Of a stretch of DNA of 64,000 bases, positions 9,973 to 20,921 are shown one piece after another. Source of the DNA: a bacterium. Its GTDB lineage: Bacteria > Patescibacteria > JAEDAM01 > Absconditabacterales > Absconditicoccaceae. The position numbers and the translations under genes are program-made. The stretch covers positions 1 through 64,000 of the forward strand of contig JAFTEM010000016.1 of NCBI GenBank assembly GCA_017453665.1, given 5' to 3'. How positions within the stretch are numbered: position 1 is the stretch's first letter; each line of letters begins with the position of its first letter. The notes under the pieces are model-generated. The model saw only the letters and a program-made list of their open reading frames with translations, had not been told where the DNA came from and searched no databases.

Positions 9973-10948
9973 AATCAAAATAGATGGTTTTTTCGGGAAA
10001 CGCTTCTTTAAAGAGCGTTACAAAATTTTCGAATACTTCGTCTGGAAGTTTTACCAAACCGTTATCATGGAGTTTGACGAATCTTCGAAGTTCAGAATAT
10101 GGATTTTTTTTCTGCATTGTTTTAAAGTCTCCTTGATTATAAATCAAGGATGCAATAAATATCGAATTGATTTTCCCTACATCAATAGCACTTTTCACCT
10201 CTTCTAAGAATGTTTTATAAATCGTTTGATAGTTTTTAACAGGAAGAAGGGGCAAAAATCTTAACCCTACCTTGTAATTTTTTTCTAAAAGAGTTGTTAT
10301 TGCATTATATCTTGCTGCTAATGGGGCTGTAGCTTTTTCAAAACGACCAATGATTTCTTCTGGATTTAAAGAAAATGCAATTTCTGTATTTTTAAATGGT
10401 CTTAAATTATTACATAAAAGAAGAGAATCGATATTTGCTGATTTTGTTCTTGTCTCCATTAAAACATTCTCAAACTGTTCAAAAAATGGAATAAAATAAG
10501 CATTAAATCAACTAAGTGAATCTAGTCATTGGATATCAGAATAATTACTTGCATAGAAAGTTATTTGCCCCTTATATCATGTAGTTCTTAATTGCTGGAT
10601 TTTGTTTTTTATAGCATTTGAAATATCTTCATAATTAACAAAAATCACAGGATATTTGGTCTTAAAATTCCCTTTTAGATAACAATACTCACAATCAAAA
10701 ACACAATTTAATGATGTCCTAAAAAAGAAGGATTTTCATGGATATCCGTAATTCTTTGGGACATCCAAAAGATTAGGATGTTCTTCCTTTGCAATAATAA
10801 GAGCTTGTGTTAGATGTTGCCTTTCTATTTTTTTATCAAAAATATTTTTATAATGATCTATTCTTAAAACTTGAGCATTAGAATAGAATTTAAGAACATT
10901 TTGAGCGATAGGATACTCCTCTACTCTTTTTTCAAGATATATAAGCAT
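9965..10948 (-). CDS. Spore photoproduct lyase-family radical SAM protein
   Basis: 327 residues. The radical SAM cluster motif CVFDCEYCYL is near residue 82. The family hallmark TRTKSANIDSLL follows at about 165-176, and EIAFSLNPEEIIGRFE and LAARYNAITTLL come after it. These segments match SplB-like enzymes, which repair thymine-dimer spore photoproduct in endospore formers. The organism is not expected to sporulate, so the substrate is probably different or general UV damage. The frame spans several in-frame TGA. It is convergent with elp3. Confidence 0.85.
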
Positions 10949-10971
10949 AGTACGGTATTAGATAATAGAAA

Positions 10972-11304
10972 TTATTCTTTTTTTTCTGACAATACTTTTT
11001 CAATTTTTTCTTCGTAGAAATCTTTAGGATAGGCCCCTATGAATCCTTCTTGAATTTCATGATTATATCATACGAAAATTGTCGGAATAGAACTTATAGA
11101 ATATTCCTCAGCAAGTTCAGAAACTTCATCAACATCAACTTTTAGGAATTTTACTTCTGGATGTTCTTCTGAAAGTTCTTCCATTACAGGTCAAAGAACT
11201 TTACAAGGTCAGCACCACGTTGCATAAAAATCGGCAATAATTACTCAACTTGTTTCGCTAAGTACATTATCGAATTCTTCTTTAGATGATATTGCTTGAA
11301 TCAT
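10972..11304 (-). CDS. trxA: Thioredoxin
   Basis: 110-residue disulfide oxidoreductase, standard thioredoxin size. The active site FYATWCGPCK is at about 26-35, with the glycine of WCGPCK encoded by TGA. The cis-proline motif SISSIPTIFV is also present. It would be reduced by the TrxB encoded at 24068-25012. It lies 23 nt upstream of the SplB-like gene on the same strand. Confidence 0.95.
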
Positions 11305-11416
11305 TTGAATTTAATAATAATAAAATTATCTTATAAGTATGAATTCGTTTAGAAAATGCAATTAAAATTAATGAAAAAAAGATTTGACACCATCTTGCAA
11401 ACTAAATAAGATTTCC

Positions 11417-11445
11417 TTGAAAATAAGAACAGGTTTCATTATGAA
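11417..11445 (+). promoter_or_regulatory. Sigma70-type promoter
   Basis: TTGAAA (11417-11422) and TATGAA (11440-11445), 17-nt spacer, upstream of the small membrane-protein gene at 11471. Confidence 0.65.
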
Positions 11446-11470
11446 TTAAGTATAAAAAAACGTTAAATAT

Positions 11471-11689
11471 ATGGATATTCAAAGATTAAAAACATTTTTG
11501 TATGAAGAACATTATAATAAAATCCAGTTCTTCCTAGCAGCGATTTTTCTATTTTTAGTACTTTTCCCTGAGGATGCCGCAATTCTACTGAGGATTCCTA
11601 TTGGAACAATAAAAGTTATAGGAATTTTTGTTGCTATATTCAGTTTGTTTTTCTCTATTTCCGCATTCTTCGCACGGACTAAAAAATGA
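11471..11689 (+). CDS. Small two-TM membrane protein, standard code, TGA stop
   Basis: 72 residues with hydrophobic segments near 20-33 and 45-66, ending in ARTKK. No internal TGA. The stop is TGA at 11687-11689, and its last two bases are the first two bases of the terminator stem. This arrangement makes little sense if UGA means glycine. It has its own promoter. Family unknown. Confidence 0.75.
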   Translation: MDIQRLKTFLYEEHYNKIQFFLAAIFLFLVLFPEDAAILLRIPIGTIKVIGIFVAIFSLFFSISAFFARTKK

Positions 11690-11717
11690 TTCTCTGGTTA
11701 TAGAGAATCGTTTTTTT
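11688..11717 (+). terminator. Terminator overlapping a TGA stop
   Basis: GATTCTCT (11688-11695) pairs with AGAGAATC (11702-11709), followed by G and seven T. It overlaps the TGA stop by two bases. Confidence 0.8.
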
Positions 11718-11754
11718 ATCTTACTTTTTTATTAATATTCTTGTAATATAAAAA

Positions 11755-12096
11755 ATGAGAGCTAGTAAAACCACTAGCTCTCAGACCTAACGAAAACAGT
11801 AAGGGGAAATCCTACATCTAACAACGTTATTAAATGTAAATTTCTCTTGCTTAAAGCATCAGCATATTCTCCTTTTCTACAAGGCAGCGGTCTCAAGATT
11901 ACAACAATCCATAGATACACAACTAGAATAATGTACTTTCGAACGTTTTGTAACCTTCTTCCTTTCTAGAGACAGTTTTAAGGGGATGTTTTATACCTCG
12001 CACCAACTTTAACCCTTTCTCTAAGGGAGTCTGTTTTCTTTGTTCTAGTTTTGCTACCACTAACGAGGTCTAGGTCCTACAACCTTTTAATGAAGT
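11755..12096 (-). ncRNA. Unassigned structured ncRNA, about 340 nt
   Basis: A minus-strand promoter (TTGTTT at 12126-12131, TATACT at 12103-12108, 17-nt spacer) predicts a start near 12096. A perfect 10-bp terminator hairpin (11757-11782) with a T-run ends it. There is no open frame of note. AGACCT near the 5' end can pair with AGGTCT just before the terminator, closing the molecule. AACTAGAA pairs with a distant TTCTAGTT, and CCCTTAGAGAAAGGG is a local hairpin. The size fits RNase P RNA or tmRNA, but I could not find the RNase P cores or a tmRNA tag frame. Confidence 0.6.
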
Positions 12097-12250
12097 AATC
12101 ATAGTATACAAAAGTAGATTATTAAAAACAAGAAATTTACATTATATATTTAAAAATTTTTATCATTATTTAAATTTTTTAGTGCCTTTTGTTGCAAACG
12201 TCTTTCATTTCCATATCTTAGATTTTATCTTTTAGTATATAGATAAAATT

Positions 12251-12820
12251 ATGAGAGTACCAATTTGAGTATCAAACAGACACATCCATTTAACACAAGC
12301 CGATGCTAATACTTTGTTTTGATCTAATCATGAATTAGTAAAAATAAAGGATCTTTCTCAACCTGGACAATACGCAGCTGAAGAATGTGTAATTATTAAA
12401 GGACCAAAGTCTGAAATCGGTAAGGTTAGAGTTCTTGGACCTTATAGAAAGCAAACACAAGTTGAAATTATGGCATGAGATGCTGTTAAATTATGAGTTA
12501 CTGCTCCAATTAGAGAATCTTGAGATTTAAAAGGCTCTGGTAGTATTACCGTTATTGGACCAAATTGAACACTAGAATTACAAGAAGGATTGATTATTGC
12601 AAAAAGGCATATTCACATGACTGTTGCTGATGCTCAAAATTTTTGAGTAGAAAATTGACAAATTGTAAAAGTAAAAACAAATGGAGAAAGATGATTAATA
12701 TTTGATAATGTTGTTATTAGAGTAAGCGATTCTTTTGCATTGGATACTCATATTGATATTGAAGAAGCTAATGCAGCTGCATTAAGACAATGAGATCGAT
12801 GAGAACTTATTACAGATTAA
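12251..12820 (+). CDS. pduL: Phosphate propanoyltransferase (PduL-type phosphotransacylase)
   Basis: 189 residues. It transfers acyl groups between CoA and phosphate, giving acyl-phosphate for ATP formation. The family start VPIGVSNRHIHLTQAD is present, as is a second histidine motif AKRHIHMTVADA that supplies the zinc-binding histidines. LSQPGQYAAEE and RVLGPYRKQTQVEI are also typical. The size matches a complete PduL without a microcompartment-targeting peptide. No other fermentation gene flanks it; glyA follows 47 nt downstream on the same strand. Acetyl rather than propionyl transfer is possible. Confidence 0.88.
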
Positions 12821-12867
12821 AAAAAGGACTGATGCCCTCTATTTTCATATAATTAAAAATAGTGCAC

Positions 12868-14130
12868 ATGGAGATACATGATAAAGAAGTAATAAAACTT
12901 ATTGCTTGAGAAGAAAAAAGACAACAAGAATGAATTGAACTTATTGCTAGTGAGAATTATCAATCTCGTGATGTTTTAGCTGTTCAGGCATCTGTCTTTG
13001 CTAACAAATATGCAGAATGATTCCCTGGAAAAAGATATTATTGAGGACAAGAATTTACCGATCAATTAGAAAGTTTAGCAATTGAAAGAGCTAAGAAGAT
13101 TTTTCATGCGGATCATGCGAATGTACAAGCGCTTTCTTGAGCAGCAGCGAATCTTTGTTTTTATACTGCTGTTATGAAACCTTGAGATAGTATTCTTTGA
13201 TTAGAAATGGGGCATTGAGGACATTTAACTCATTGATCTCCTGTTACCTTCATTTCTAAAGTATTTCATTTCTATGGATATACCACAAAAGAAGACTGAA
13301 AAATAGATTTTGAAAGACTTAGGAATTTGGCTTTAAAGCATCGTCCTAAAGTTATTTTAGCTGGGTTTAGTGCATATCCTAGAGAATTAGAATATGAAAA
13401 ATTTGTTGAGATTGCTAATGAGGTATGAGCTATTGCTTATGCTGATGTTTCTCACATTGGAGGATTTATTGCTGCTGGATTGCTCAAAAATCCATTAGAT
13501 TATGGATTCCATGCTATGATGACAACAACTCATAAGTCGTTACGCTGACCTAGGGGTGCTATTATCTTAAGTAAAGGTATTGTTGGAAATCCTCTAAAAG
13601 TAGTTGAAGAAAGTATTGAAAATTTACCTACGAGAATAGATCGTGCTGTATTCCCTTGAATGCAAGGAGGACCTCATATGAATACTATTGCTTGAATTAC
13701 TGTCGCTCTAAAAGAGGTTGAGTGAGAAGACTTTATCGCTTATGCTAAACAAAGCTTAATTAACGCTCAAGTTATGGCTGAGGAATTTTTAAGATTAGGA
13801 TATAAATTAGTTACTTGAGGTACGGATAATCATATGGTAATATTGGATTTAAGTAATGAAGAATATGATTGAAATGATGTAGAAAAGATATTAGATCGTA
13901 TAGGAATTTCTGTGTCTAAATCTTTAATACCAAACGATAAACGTCCTCCGTTTAGACCATCAGGAATTAGAATAGGGACTCCTGCTATGACTACTAGAGG
14001 ATGTAAGGAAGAGGATATTAGGAAAATTGTTGAATTTATTGATAGAGGGATTAAAGGTAGAGAGGATGGTGAAGAATTGGGGAAATTAAGAGATGAAGTT
14101 AAGAAGTTTGGGATGAGGTTTTTATGTTAA
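12868..14130 (+). CDS. glyA: Serine hydroxymethyltransferase
   Basis: 420-residue PLP enzyme that converts serine and tetrahydrofolate to glycine and methylene-THF. It has [11 protein letters not shown] at the N-terminus, VQALSGAAAN for substrate binding, [13 protein letters not shown], and the PLP lysine in [13 protein letters not shown]. More than 25 conserved glycines, such as the one in ALSGAAA, are TGA, which makes this gene the clearest demonstration of UGA=Gly here. It ends in TAA and overlaps the convergent VirB6-like gene by 4 nt. Confidence 0.97.
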
Positions 14131-16064
14131 ACAGGGATATTTCAATTATTATTTCTAAAAAGATCTTGGTATTCTTGTACATTCGTATTTTTCCCTCATA
14201 ATACTTTTCAATAAAAGTCGTTAAATGCCTCTTTATTTTTTTGATTAGGTCATGAAAATGCCTCTTTAAATTTGCTTCTTTTATTCTCTAGAGTATCTTT
14301 AACATTATAATTAGCAAATTGTTTTGCTATTATTTCCGTCCATCACTTAATTACATTATTCATATCAGTATTTTCTTGATTGTTAGACGCCCATATTCAG
14401 AAATAATCCATAAATTCAGAAAATTTAATTCATCCATTTTCTGCTTTTATATCTCTAATTTTCTTTGAAAAATCACTTCGATTCTTACTATAAGTAGCAA
14501 CATTAAGCAATTCCTGTTGTTGCTTTGTATCCATACTTTCTATCATCGTATTCAATCATAGTGCTCTGTTCAATAATTTATTTGCTTTCCTTGTATTATT
14601 TTCAAGTGATGGATATGTTTTCTTTGACAAGTACTCATACGGCAATGATTTTAATTGTTTAAATCAGATATTTCACTTTGGAGTTGGAACAAAACCAGTA
14701 TTTAATGCAACCTCCTCAGCTTTCTCAGCAATTCAAGTCACAAAATTTCATATTTTTGTTCATTTTGTTGACTGTCATATTGCTAATTTTATCAAAAATC
14801 GCATAAAAATTACTGTCATCAATGCAACAAAAAGATCTCAAACCGGTTTTCACAATTCTTTAATCTGTATTTTCACCATATCACCGATTTTCATTTCAGA
14901 ATCAGAAGTACGATCTATTATTGAAATACTTCACAACGAATAATTATATGATTTTGTATTAAAGAAATCCTTTGCAACTACTACAAACAACAACATTATA
15001 CTTATAAACATTCAAAATATCACAGGCTGAAAAATTAAACGCAATACATTTTTTAATCAGAATAAATCTTTAGCTTTTCATGCATCAAATACTTTTCAAA
15101 AATTCAACAATATAATAACTGGGCTTATTGCTATAAATATCCATAAATAAAATAACCTAGAAACAAGTATGATTATTAATATTAATAATGCAATCGCATA
15201 CATAGTTGTTACTGCCGAATTCAGAACTATATAAGTTAGTATTTTCGTAAATAAATCAGGGCAATCATTTGCTTGGAAATTATTTGGTGCAGAATAATCA
15301 CTGGCATTTATCGCCGAAAATCATAAGAACATAAGAGGTCCTCACAAGTTATCACCTTTTGGTAATAACATATCAATCATTTTCTTCTCATCTATTGCTG
15401 CTCAGTCACGATCTACTTCTTCAATGAATTCTTTATTATTTCATCACATTAAATAATCATCCGAGAATGCATTTATCACTATCATTTTATCTTTTGAATA
15501 ATATTTTAAGATTTCATTCTTTCATATTAATGTCTGAAAATCTTGTTTAATTTCTGTACTTGCAGATACCACCTGCGAGGGGAATGATGTAACTGTTGCT
15601 AAAGCAACTGTTGAAATATCCACTACAGCCATCATCAAGAACCAACTCGCTTGTATCAAAACAGATGATATTAATAAATTAACAATACTTGTTTTTATTG
15701 TTTTCATTTCCTCACTCGGAAATAGGACATATTTAATAATATTATAAAGAAAAACTACTCCAATTGCGTAATTACAAAAATTTCTAGATATTTGCCACAA
15801 TTTCCAAAGATAAATATCTAGTCATATAGCCTCTCAATACACTAATTTATTTGTCATTAGCGTTCATGCTATATTTCAAAGGACAATCCATACCCGAGAT
15901 ACAATTTTCGAAATAAAAATTAGAATATTTGTAATTGAGAACATTAATTGATTATTTTCTTTACAAACAGAGGTATCTGCTGCATAAGTCGTATGAATAA
16001 AAAAAACAAGCACTATTACAGATAAGATTCAAAATTTTAAATATACTTGTTTTCTGTTTTTCAT
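14127..16064 (-). CDS. VirB6/TrbL-like polytopic membrane protein (paralogue 1)
   Basis: 645 residues in table 25. A signal-like hydrophobic N-terminus ends near TTYAADT, several membrane segments fill residues 35-190 and 330-520, and a hydrophilic C-terminal tail of about 160 residues follows. It shares WKLWQISRNFCNYAIG and SVLIQASWFLMMAVVDIST with the next gene upstream (WKIWQIVRNFANYTLG, SVLIQASRFLMMALVDIST), so the two are tandem paralogues. The layout resembles VirB6/TrbL channel subunits of type IV secretion systems, known in CPR genomes, but the match is by topology and not by a diagnostic motif. Confidence 0.6.
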
Positions 16065-16086
16065 ATTCTATTAAATCAATAAAAAT

Positions 16087-18375
16087 CTATTGGTCATCTC
16101 CTTGATCTCAATTTTCTGATTGATCCTGAGATTGAGTAGCCGTAACTCTTTCTAATTCCATAGTATCGTGTTTCCATTGATATTCGTTATTATCAACTTT
16201 TATTTTCGTATCTTTTCCTCCGAAATGAGTATCTAGTTCCTTTTTAATACTATTACTCCAACCACCAGTATTAAACTGCTCATGAGCTGATAATTCATTA
16301 TATTTACGAACGATACTTGCATCATCTTTCAATTTAAAATATGAAATAAATGATGTACCACTATTCCTTCTATAGAATCTCTCAATTGATGGTGATCACA
16401 CACCCAACAAATCATCTACAACATCTTGATTCTTCGTACGCATTTTATTACTAATTTCATTCGATATATTTGTTGGAAGTTGTGTTAATGAATTAAATGT
16501 CAAAGCTCATCACTTAAATGGAACCAATGGCATACTTCATAAAGTTGTTTCTCACAATTTTTGGAGCTTTCATCATATTTTTTCTCACACTTGTCATGTA
16601 CTTTTAATTGCTCGAAAGAGAAGGAACCAAGTAACTCATAATCCAAAAAGCATAGTTAAAATCCATGATAAATTGTGAAGTGCCGTATCCATTTTTAATT
16701 TTATAAATCATAATATATTATAACCACCTTCAACCTCTTCAATTCATGTAATTGTTGATAAATTTTGTTTCATTGCCTCATCATCTGAAAGTCAATTTCA
16801 AACAGAATTTTTCAAAGTTGCCATAAACACTAGAGATAAGCTCACTGCAAATGAAATTAAAACCGGAGCTAATAATAATTTTACTAAATCTTCTGTTTTT
16901 AAACTAATTGGAAGTTTTATATCAAACAATCAAGAAAATACTTTTATTAGAATGATAAATGGTGATAACGCAATTAACATCCGCAATATTCAAATTCTTG
17001 CAAAAAGAACAACTACTAATGCTACTAGTGGTAATATTAAAAGTATTGCAAATCCTGAATTAATAAACATTACAACAAATTTTTGCCGAATTCAAATTCA
17101 TGGATCTAAAGAAGAAAAACTAGAAAATAATGCCATATTTGCATATAAAGCCGCAAATGGTCCTGTCATTGATCAGGCCTTTTTAATAAGAGTATTTAAC
17201 GTCGGGATATCAGACTCTTGTTTATAAAGACAAAGAAAATTCTTCGTCTCTTCTCAAGTTTTTGATGAAGAAATTTCTCATATAAGATTATCATTATTAC
17301 ATCAGATTCCCTTTCATTCATATGTTACCTCCGTCTTTCCTGCGGTTAGTGTAACAGAAGACCCTCAATCAAACACTGGATCACGACGCTTATATATTCC
17401 GTCAGACACTGGGAAAATTATTCAATTTTTTATAAGGTCATTAATATTCCCTTCACTTGCCTGTTTTATATTGGAAGAAAATTTTGTTAATTCATTTGAA
17501 TATGTTGAACCAGAAGGAATATCAACAATAGCATCATTAAAAGAAATTAATGATCACAAATAGATACAATATCCCTTTTCCATTATCATTGTAGTTTTAC
17601 CATCTGTTCCTGTTAACGACGAATATTTTCTTCAAATTACGAATGACTGCGTAGTCGTTCATTGCTGAAGAGAAACAACTTCACAAGGAGATATTGCTCT
17701 TTGTCAAGTTATAGTCCAATAATTTATTATAAGATTTTTTGCATCTGATAAAGTTTCAACATTTGATTCTGTTAAATTTAATGATATACTCTCCTGCAAA
17801 ACTTTTGTATCCGATCATGAATTCACCTCTGTTAATACAGTAGATGGCAATCATCATATGCTATATGTTAAAATTGTAGAAATATCAACCAACGCCATCA
17901 TAAGAAACCGACTCGCTTGTATCAAAACACTAGCTATAAGTGTTTTTTTTATTAATTCTCATGGAGTTTTTACTGCATTTCAAAAAACTTTTCTTGACGG
18001 TGTAAAATTAAATATTAAGATACCAACAAGGAACAAGAATCATAATGTATAGTTCGCAAAATTTCTCACGATTTGCCATATTTTCCATAAAGGAACATCA
18101 AGTCATATAAATGAACCATATACTAAAGAATTATCCATAGCTAATCAAGCTAATGCAACCAATGGCCACAATAATAAATATCCTAATTTTGATACAGTTT
18201 CCAGAATATTACTTGTTGAAATAATAGATTCTCTTCTAGCTTCTGCATCTGATTTTCATGCTGTTGCATTTGAAGTCTCTTGAGCTAAAGCAATATTATC
18301 AAACAAAAATGATTGTTGCGAAAATGAAACAAATCAAAAAGATAAAATAATCAAAACCTTGAAAAGTAATTTCAT
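16087..18375 (-). CDS. VirB6/TrbL-like polytopic membrane protein (paralogue 2)
   Basis: 762 residues. It has an N-terminal signal peptide (cleavage-like region near IALAQETS), then membrane segments, a roughly 250-residue extracytoplasmic-looking insert with cysteines between the shared WKIWQIVRNF/VDIST block and the second membrane block, and a hydrophilic Gln/Asp-rich C-terminus. The insert is absent from the shorter neighbour, so one copy has gained or lost a domain. The gap to the downstream paralogue is 22 nt, implying an operon. The function is inferred as an inner-membrane channel part of a T4SS-like machine. Confidence 0.6.
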
Positions 18376-18736
18376 ATTCTTTTTAAAAATATTTTTTATT
18401 AGTTGTTTTGTTTTCAATATCATATTTTAGTTTGCTAAATTAAATTGTAAGATTAATTATATTTAAAAAAGGTTAATATTATCTTTGCATTTTCTTACTT
18501 GTCGCCACTTTTTGTTTATTCAATTATAGCTTAAAATGATAAATATTGCAAATTAAGTGGTTTAAAATAATACACTTTTCAATGTTTATCCAAAATTTTT
18601 TTAATTTTTAGTGCCACAACATAAAAAAGATAAGAGAACCTCATAACTCTTACCTTTTTTAATATATTTACCCACTCATTTTATACTACTAGGTCACCTA
18701 TTCTAGTAGTATTTCTATTATTAGATATAATAGAAC
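18376..18736. other. Intergenic with two terminator-like hairpins
   Basis: No reading frame seen. GGTAAGAG facing CTCTTATC (18634-18660) followed by T6 on the minus strand is a good terminator for the gene at 18737. A second perfect 10-bp stem, ATACTACTAG with CTAGTAGTAT (about 18685-18712), lies between the two. The remainder is A/T-rich and should hold the promoter of the VirB6-like pair. Confidence 0.55.
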
Positions 18737-19369
18737 TTAGTTCTGTACTACACTCTCTTCTTTAATAGTTCTTCCTTTCTTTTTTTCTGCTTTCATATCT
18801 CGTTCAGGTAATTCGTTAAGGAAGCTTTCAAATTCTGTAAATTTTTCTTCTGGAATGTAGTTTTTTAAGTTTGTTAAGAAGTTTGTATTTACTTCTTTCA
18901 TTGTATTTGAGATATTTTCCTTTTCTTCATCAGTCTGTGCTGAAATCATTTTATTTAATAATTCGGCCATATCTTGCTGTTTTTTAATTTGTAGTACCTG
19001 TATTTCATCTTTTTGGTCTTGCGTAAGTTGAGAATCATCTAAGAAGTTCCATAAAAATCATAACGCTCCTCCATGAAAGGTATTCATATCATCTTCATCA
19101 ATTTCATCATGACTTTTATTTCATTTCTTTTCCCCTTTAATAACTTTTCAATCTGCTGTGTTTAAATCAACTTGTGCTGTTATCTTCTCAAAATGAAATG
19201 GAAGGAGGTTGAGATGATTTCAAGTAAAATTTCCCGTTAATGCTTCATTATGTTTATGAGCTTGATGTACAATAAAGGTTTTTGTATTAGCTGCAAATGT
19301 TCACATACTAGCTAACGCAATTCCTGTAAATCCAACTAAAGCTACTGCTATCTTTTTTGTTGTTTTCAT
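18737..19369 (-). CDS. Exported protein with LTxxQ-like segment
   Basis: 210 residues with a clear signal peptide (MKTTKKIAVALVGFTGIALA) cleaved near AAN. The mature part is His-rich at first (HQAHKHNEAL), then acidic. It contains DSQLTQDQKDEIQVLQ, resembling the LTxxQ motif of CpxP/Spy-type periplasmic chaperones, followed by a long helical region. The C-terminus is Lys/Glu-rich. It lies in the same orientation as the VirB6-like pair and the peptidoglycan hydrolase. The Spy-like assignment is weak. Confidence 0.7.
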
Positions 19370-19490
19370 AATTAATATCTAAACAATTAAATAGGTTTTC
19401 TTTGGAAACGTTGGGCAGTATAATCATCAACCTTAAATAAAACTTAAATATATAGGAACTAGCCTCTACATCTTTATTTACAAAAGAAAA

Positions 19491-19512
19491 GAGTACTGAT
19501 ATTTCAGTACTC
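19491..19512 (-). terminator. Intrinsic terminator after the peptidoglycan hydrolase
   Basis: Perfect 9-bp stem GAGTACTGA/TCAGTACTC with a TTTTCTTTTG tail on the minus strand. Confidence 0.65.
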
Positions 19513-19552
19513 ATGATTAATTATTGAAAATATATCATAGAAGAAGTGGTTA

Positions 19553-20743
19553 TTATCTGACTCATCATAAACGTTTCTTCCATGTATTTGCGATTGAGAC
19601 AACCAAATTTTGACCATATGTGCTAGACATATAGATCCCATGGAATTTTACTCATCAATTACTCTTTCATGTTGCAAGTTCTCTAACAGTAGGAAATGCT
19701 CAGAATTTTCATGGATTTTTTTGTTTTTTCTCCATATATTTATCTATTCTTTCTTTTATATTCTGTGCACATCAAAGCACTCAATCAGACCATGAAGCAT
19801 AATATTTATTTCTTCAATTGTCATAATTTCAAACATTTCAAGGATTATGGTTATTAATCGATCTTCTTCCACTCGTTCAGAACTGACTATCATTTTGCAT
19901 AAATGCTAATAAATATTCTACTGGAACTCATGTAGCTTTACATGAATCTTGTACCATTTCTACAGTTACAGGTGATTTGAATTGAGATTCTAATCTATTT
20001 TTAATTAATTCTTTTTGTGATCATGTCAGATTTTCTCACATAGTATATCATTCAAATGCTCGTTTAAGAGCTGGTGCTCCCAGTTCTTCAACTTTCGGTA
20101 TATTAATACGTTCATTTGGTATTGGGGATACTGGAACAGCTATAGGATTTTTTAATTCATCCAATATTGCCTTTATTGTTGCTTTTCATGGCTTACCATC
20201 AACTGTTAATCATTTATGAGCAGACTGAAACTCTCCAATGACTTTTCTTGTTTGTTCATCTAATTTTCCGCTTATTACTCATATATCATATTTTCATATC
20301 TGAGGTACAGGACGCCAAATAGATTCTAATGCAATTTGTATAGCCAAGACTGTTGCTCAAAATATTTTTTCATTAGACATTTCTTTATATCAAGGTGCTC
20401 ATTTAGCTGAAAGCCTTTTATATAATTCCTCCAAATATGCTTCGATAACATCCATATTAAAAACAACCTTTTCTTTTTTTACATATTTTGTACCTTCAAA
20501 TTCTTCTACCTCTTTTATTTCATAAAAATTTCATAAAAGATCTTTTGCTTCATGTAATGCTTCATCGCTCCATCATTTACTTTCAGGAGTTTTCTTTTCA
20601 TTTTTCTTTGCATTAAGAACACTCAGTTCAAGAGCAGCCATATGTTCTCTTGTCTCACTAATAATTTTTTGAACTTCTTGTGTCTCAAAATTTTCTTTTG
20701 TATTATCCTGTGAATATTCACGGGCTTCACTGCGTGGTGGCAT
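19553..20743 (-). CDS. Peptidoglycan-binding, lysozyme-like hydrolase
   Basis: 396 residues. A charged N-terminal region of about 110 residues is followed by a PG_binding_1-like module (VIGEFQSAHKGLTVDGKPGK, about 180-205). The C-terminal muramidase-like domain (about 260-396) contains EYLLAFMQNDSQFG and NNHNPGNVGN, which resembles lysozyme-like domains of phage and secretion-associated hydrolases. No signal peptide is visible, so export would need a partner. Next to the VirB6-like pair it could open the wall for a type IV apparatus. Almost all motif glycines are TGA. Confidence 0.75.
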
Positions 20744-20921
20744 GATAAATACGTAGAATTTAAAATTTCCTCAATGCTAATTATACAAATTTTTTTGAAA
20801 TTATGCAAAATTTCGCTTAGATATTTTGATTAACACTCTGTTTTTCTTAATTTTCCATTGAAATAGCAATAAGAATAACTACTATTCTTTTCAGAATTAT
20901 TTTTATTCTTATATTAAACAC

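Noticed and set aside
16952..18052. Plus-strand frames of 64-91 codons
   Set aside because: Antisense to the VirB6-like paralogues, with no family resemblance and no promoter; the minus strand carries TGA glycines and membrane segments.
18560..18620. Possible DnaA box (GTTTATCCAAAA) suggesting an origin
   Set aside because: A single imperfect match with no cluster, far from dnaA.
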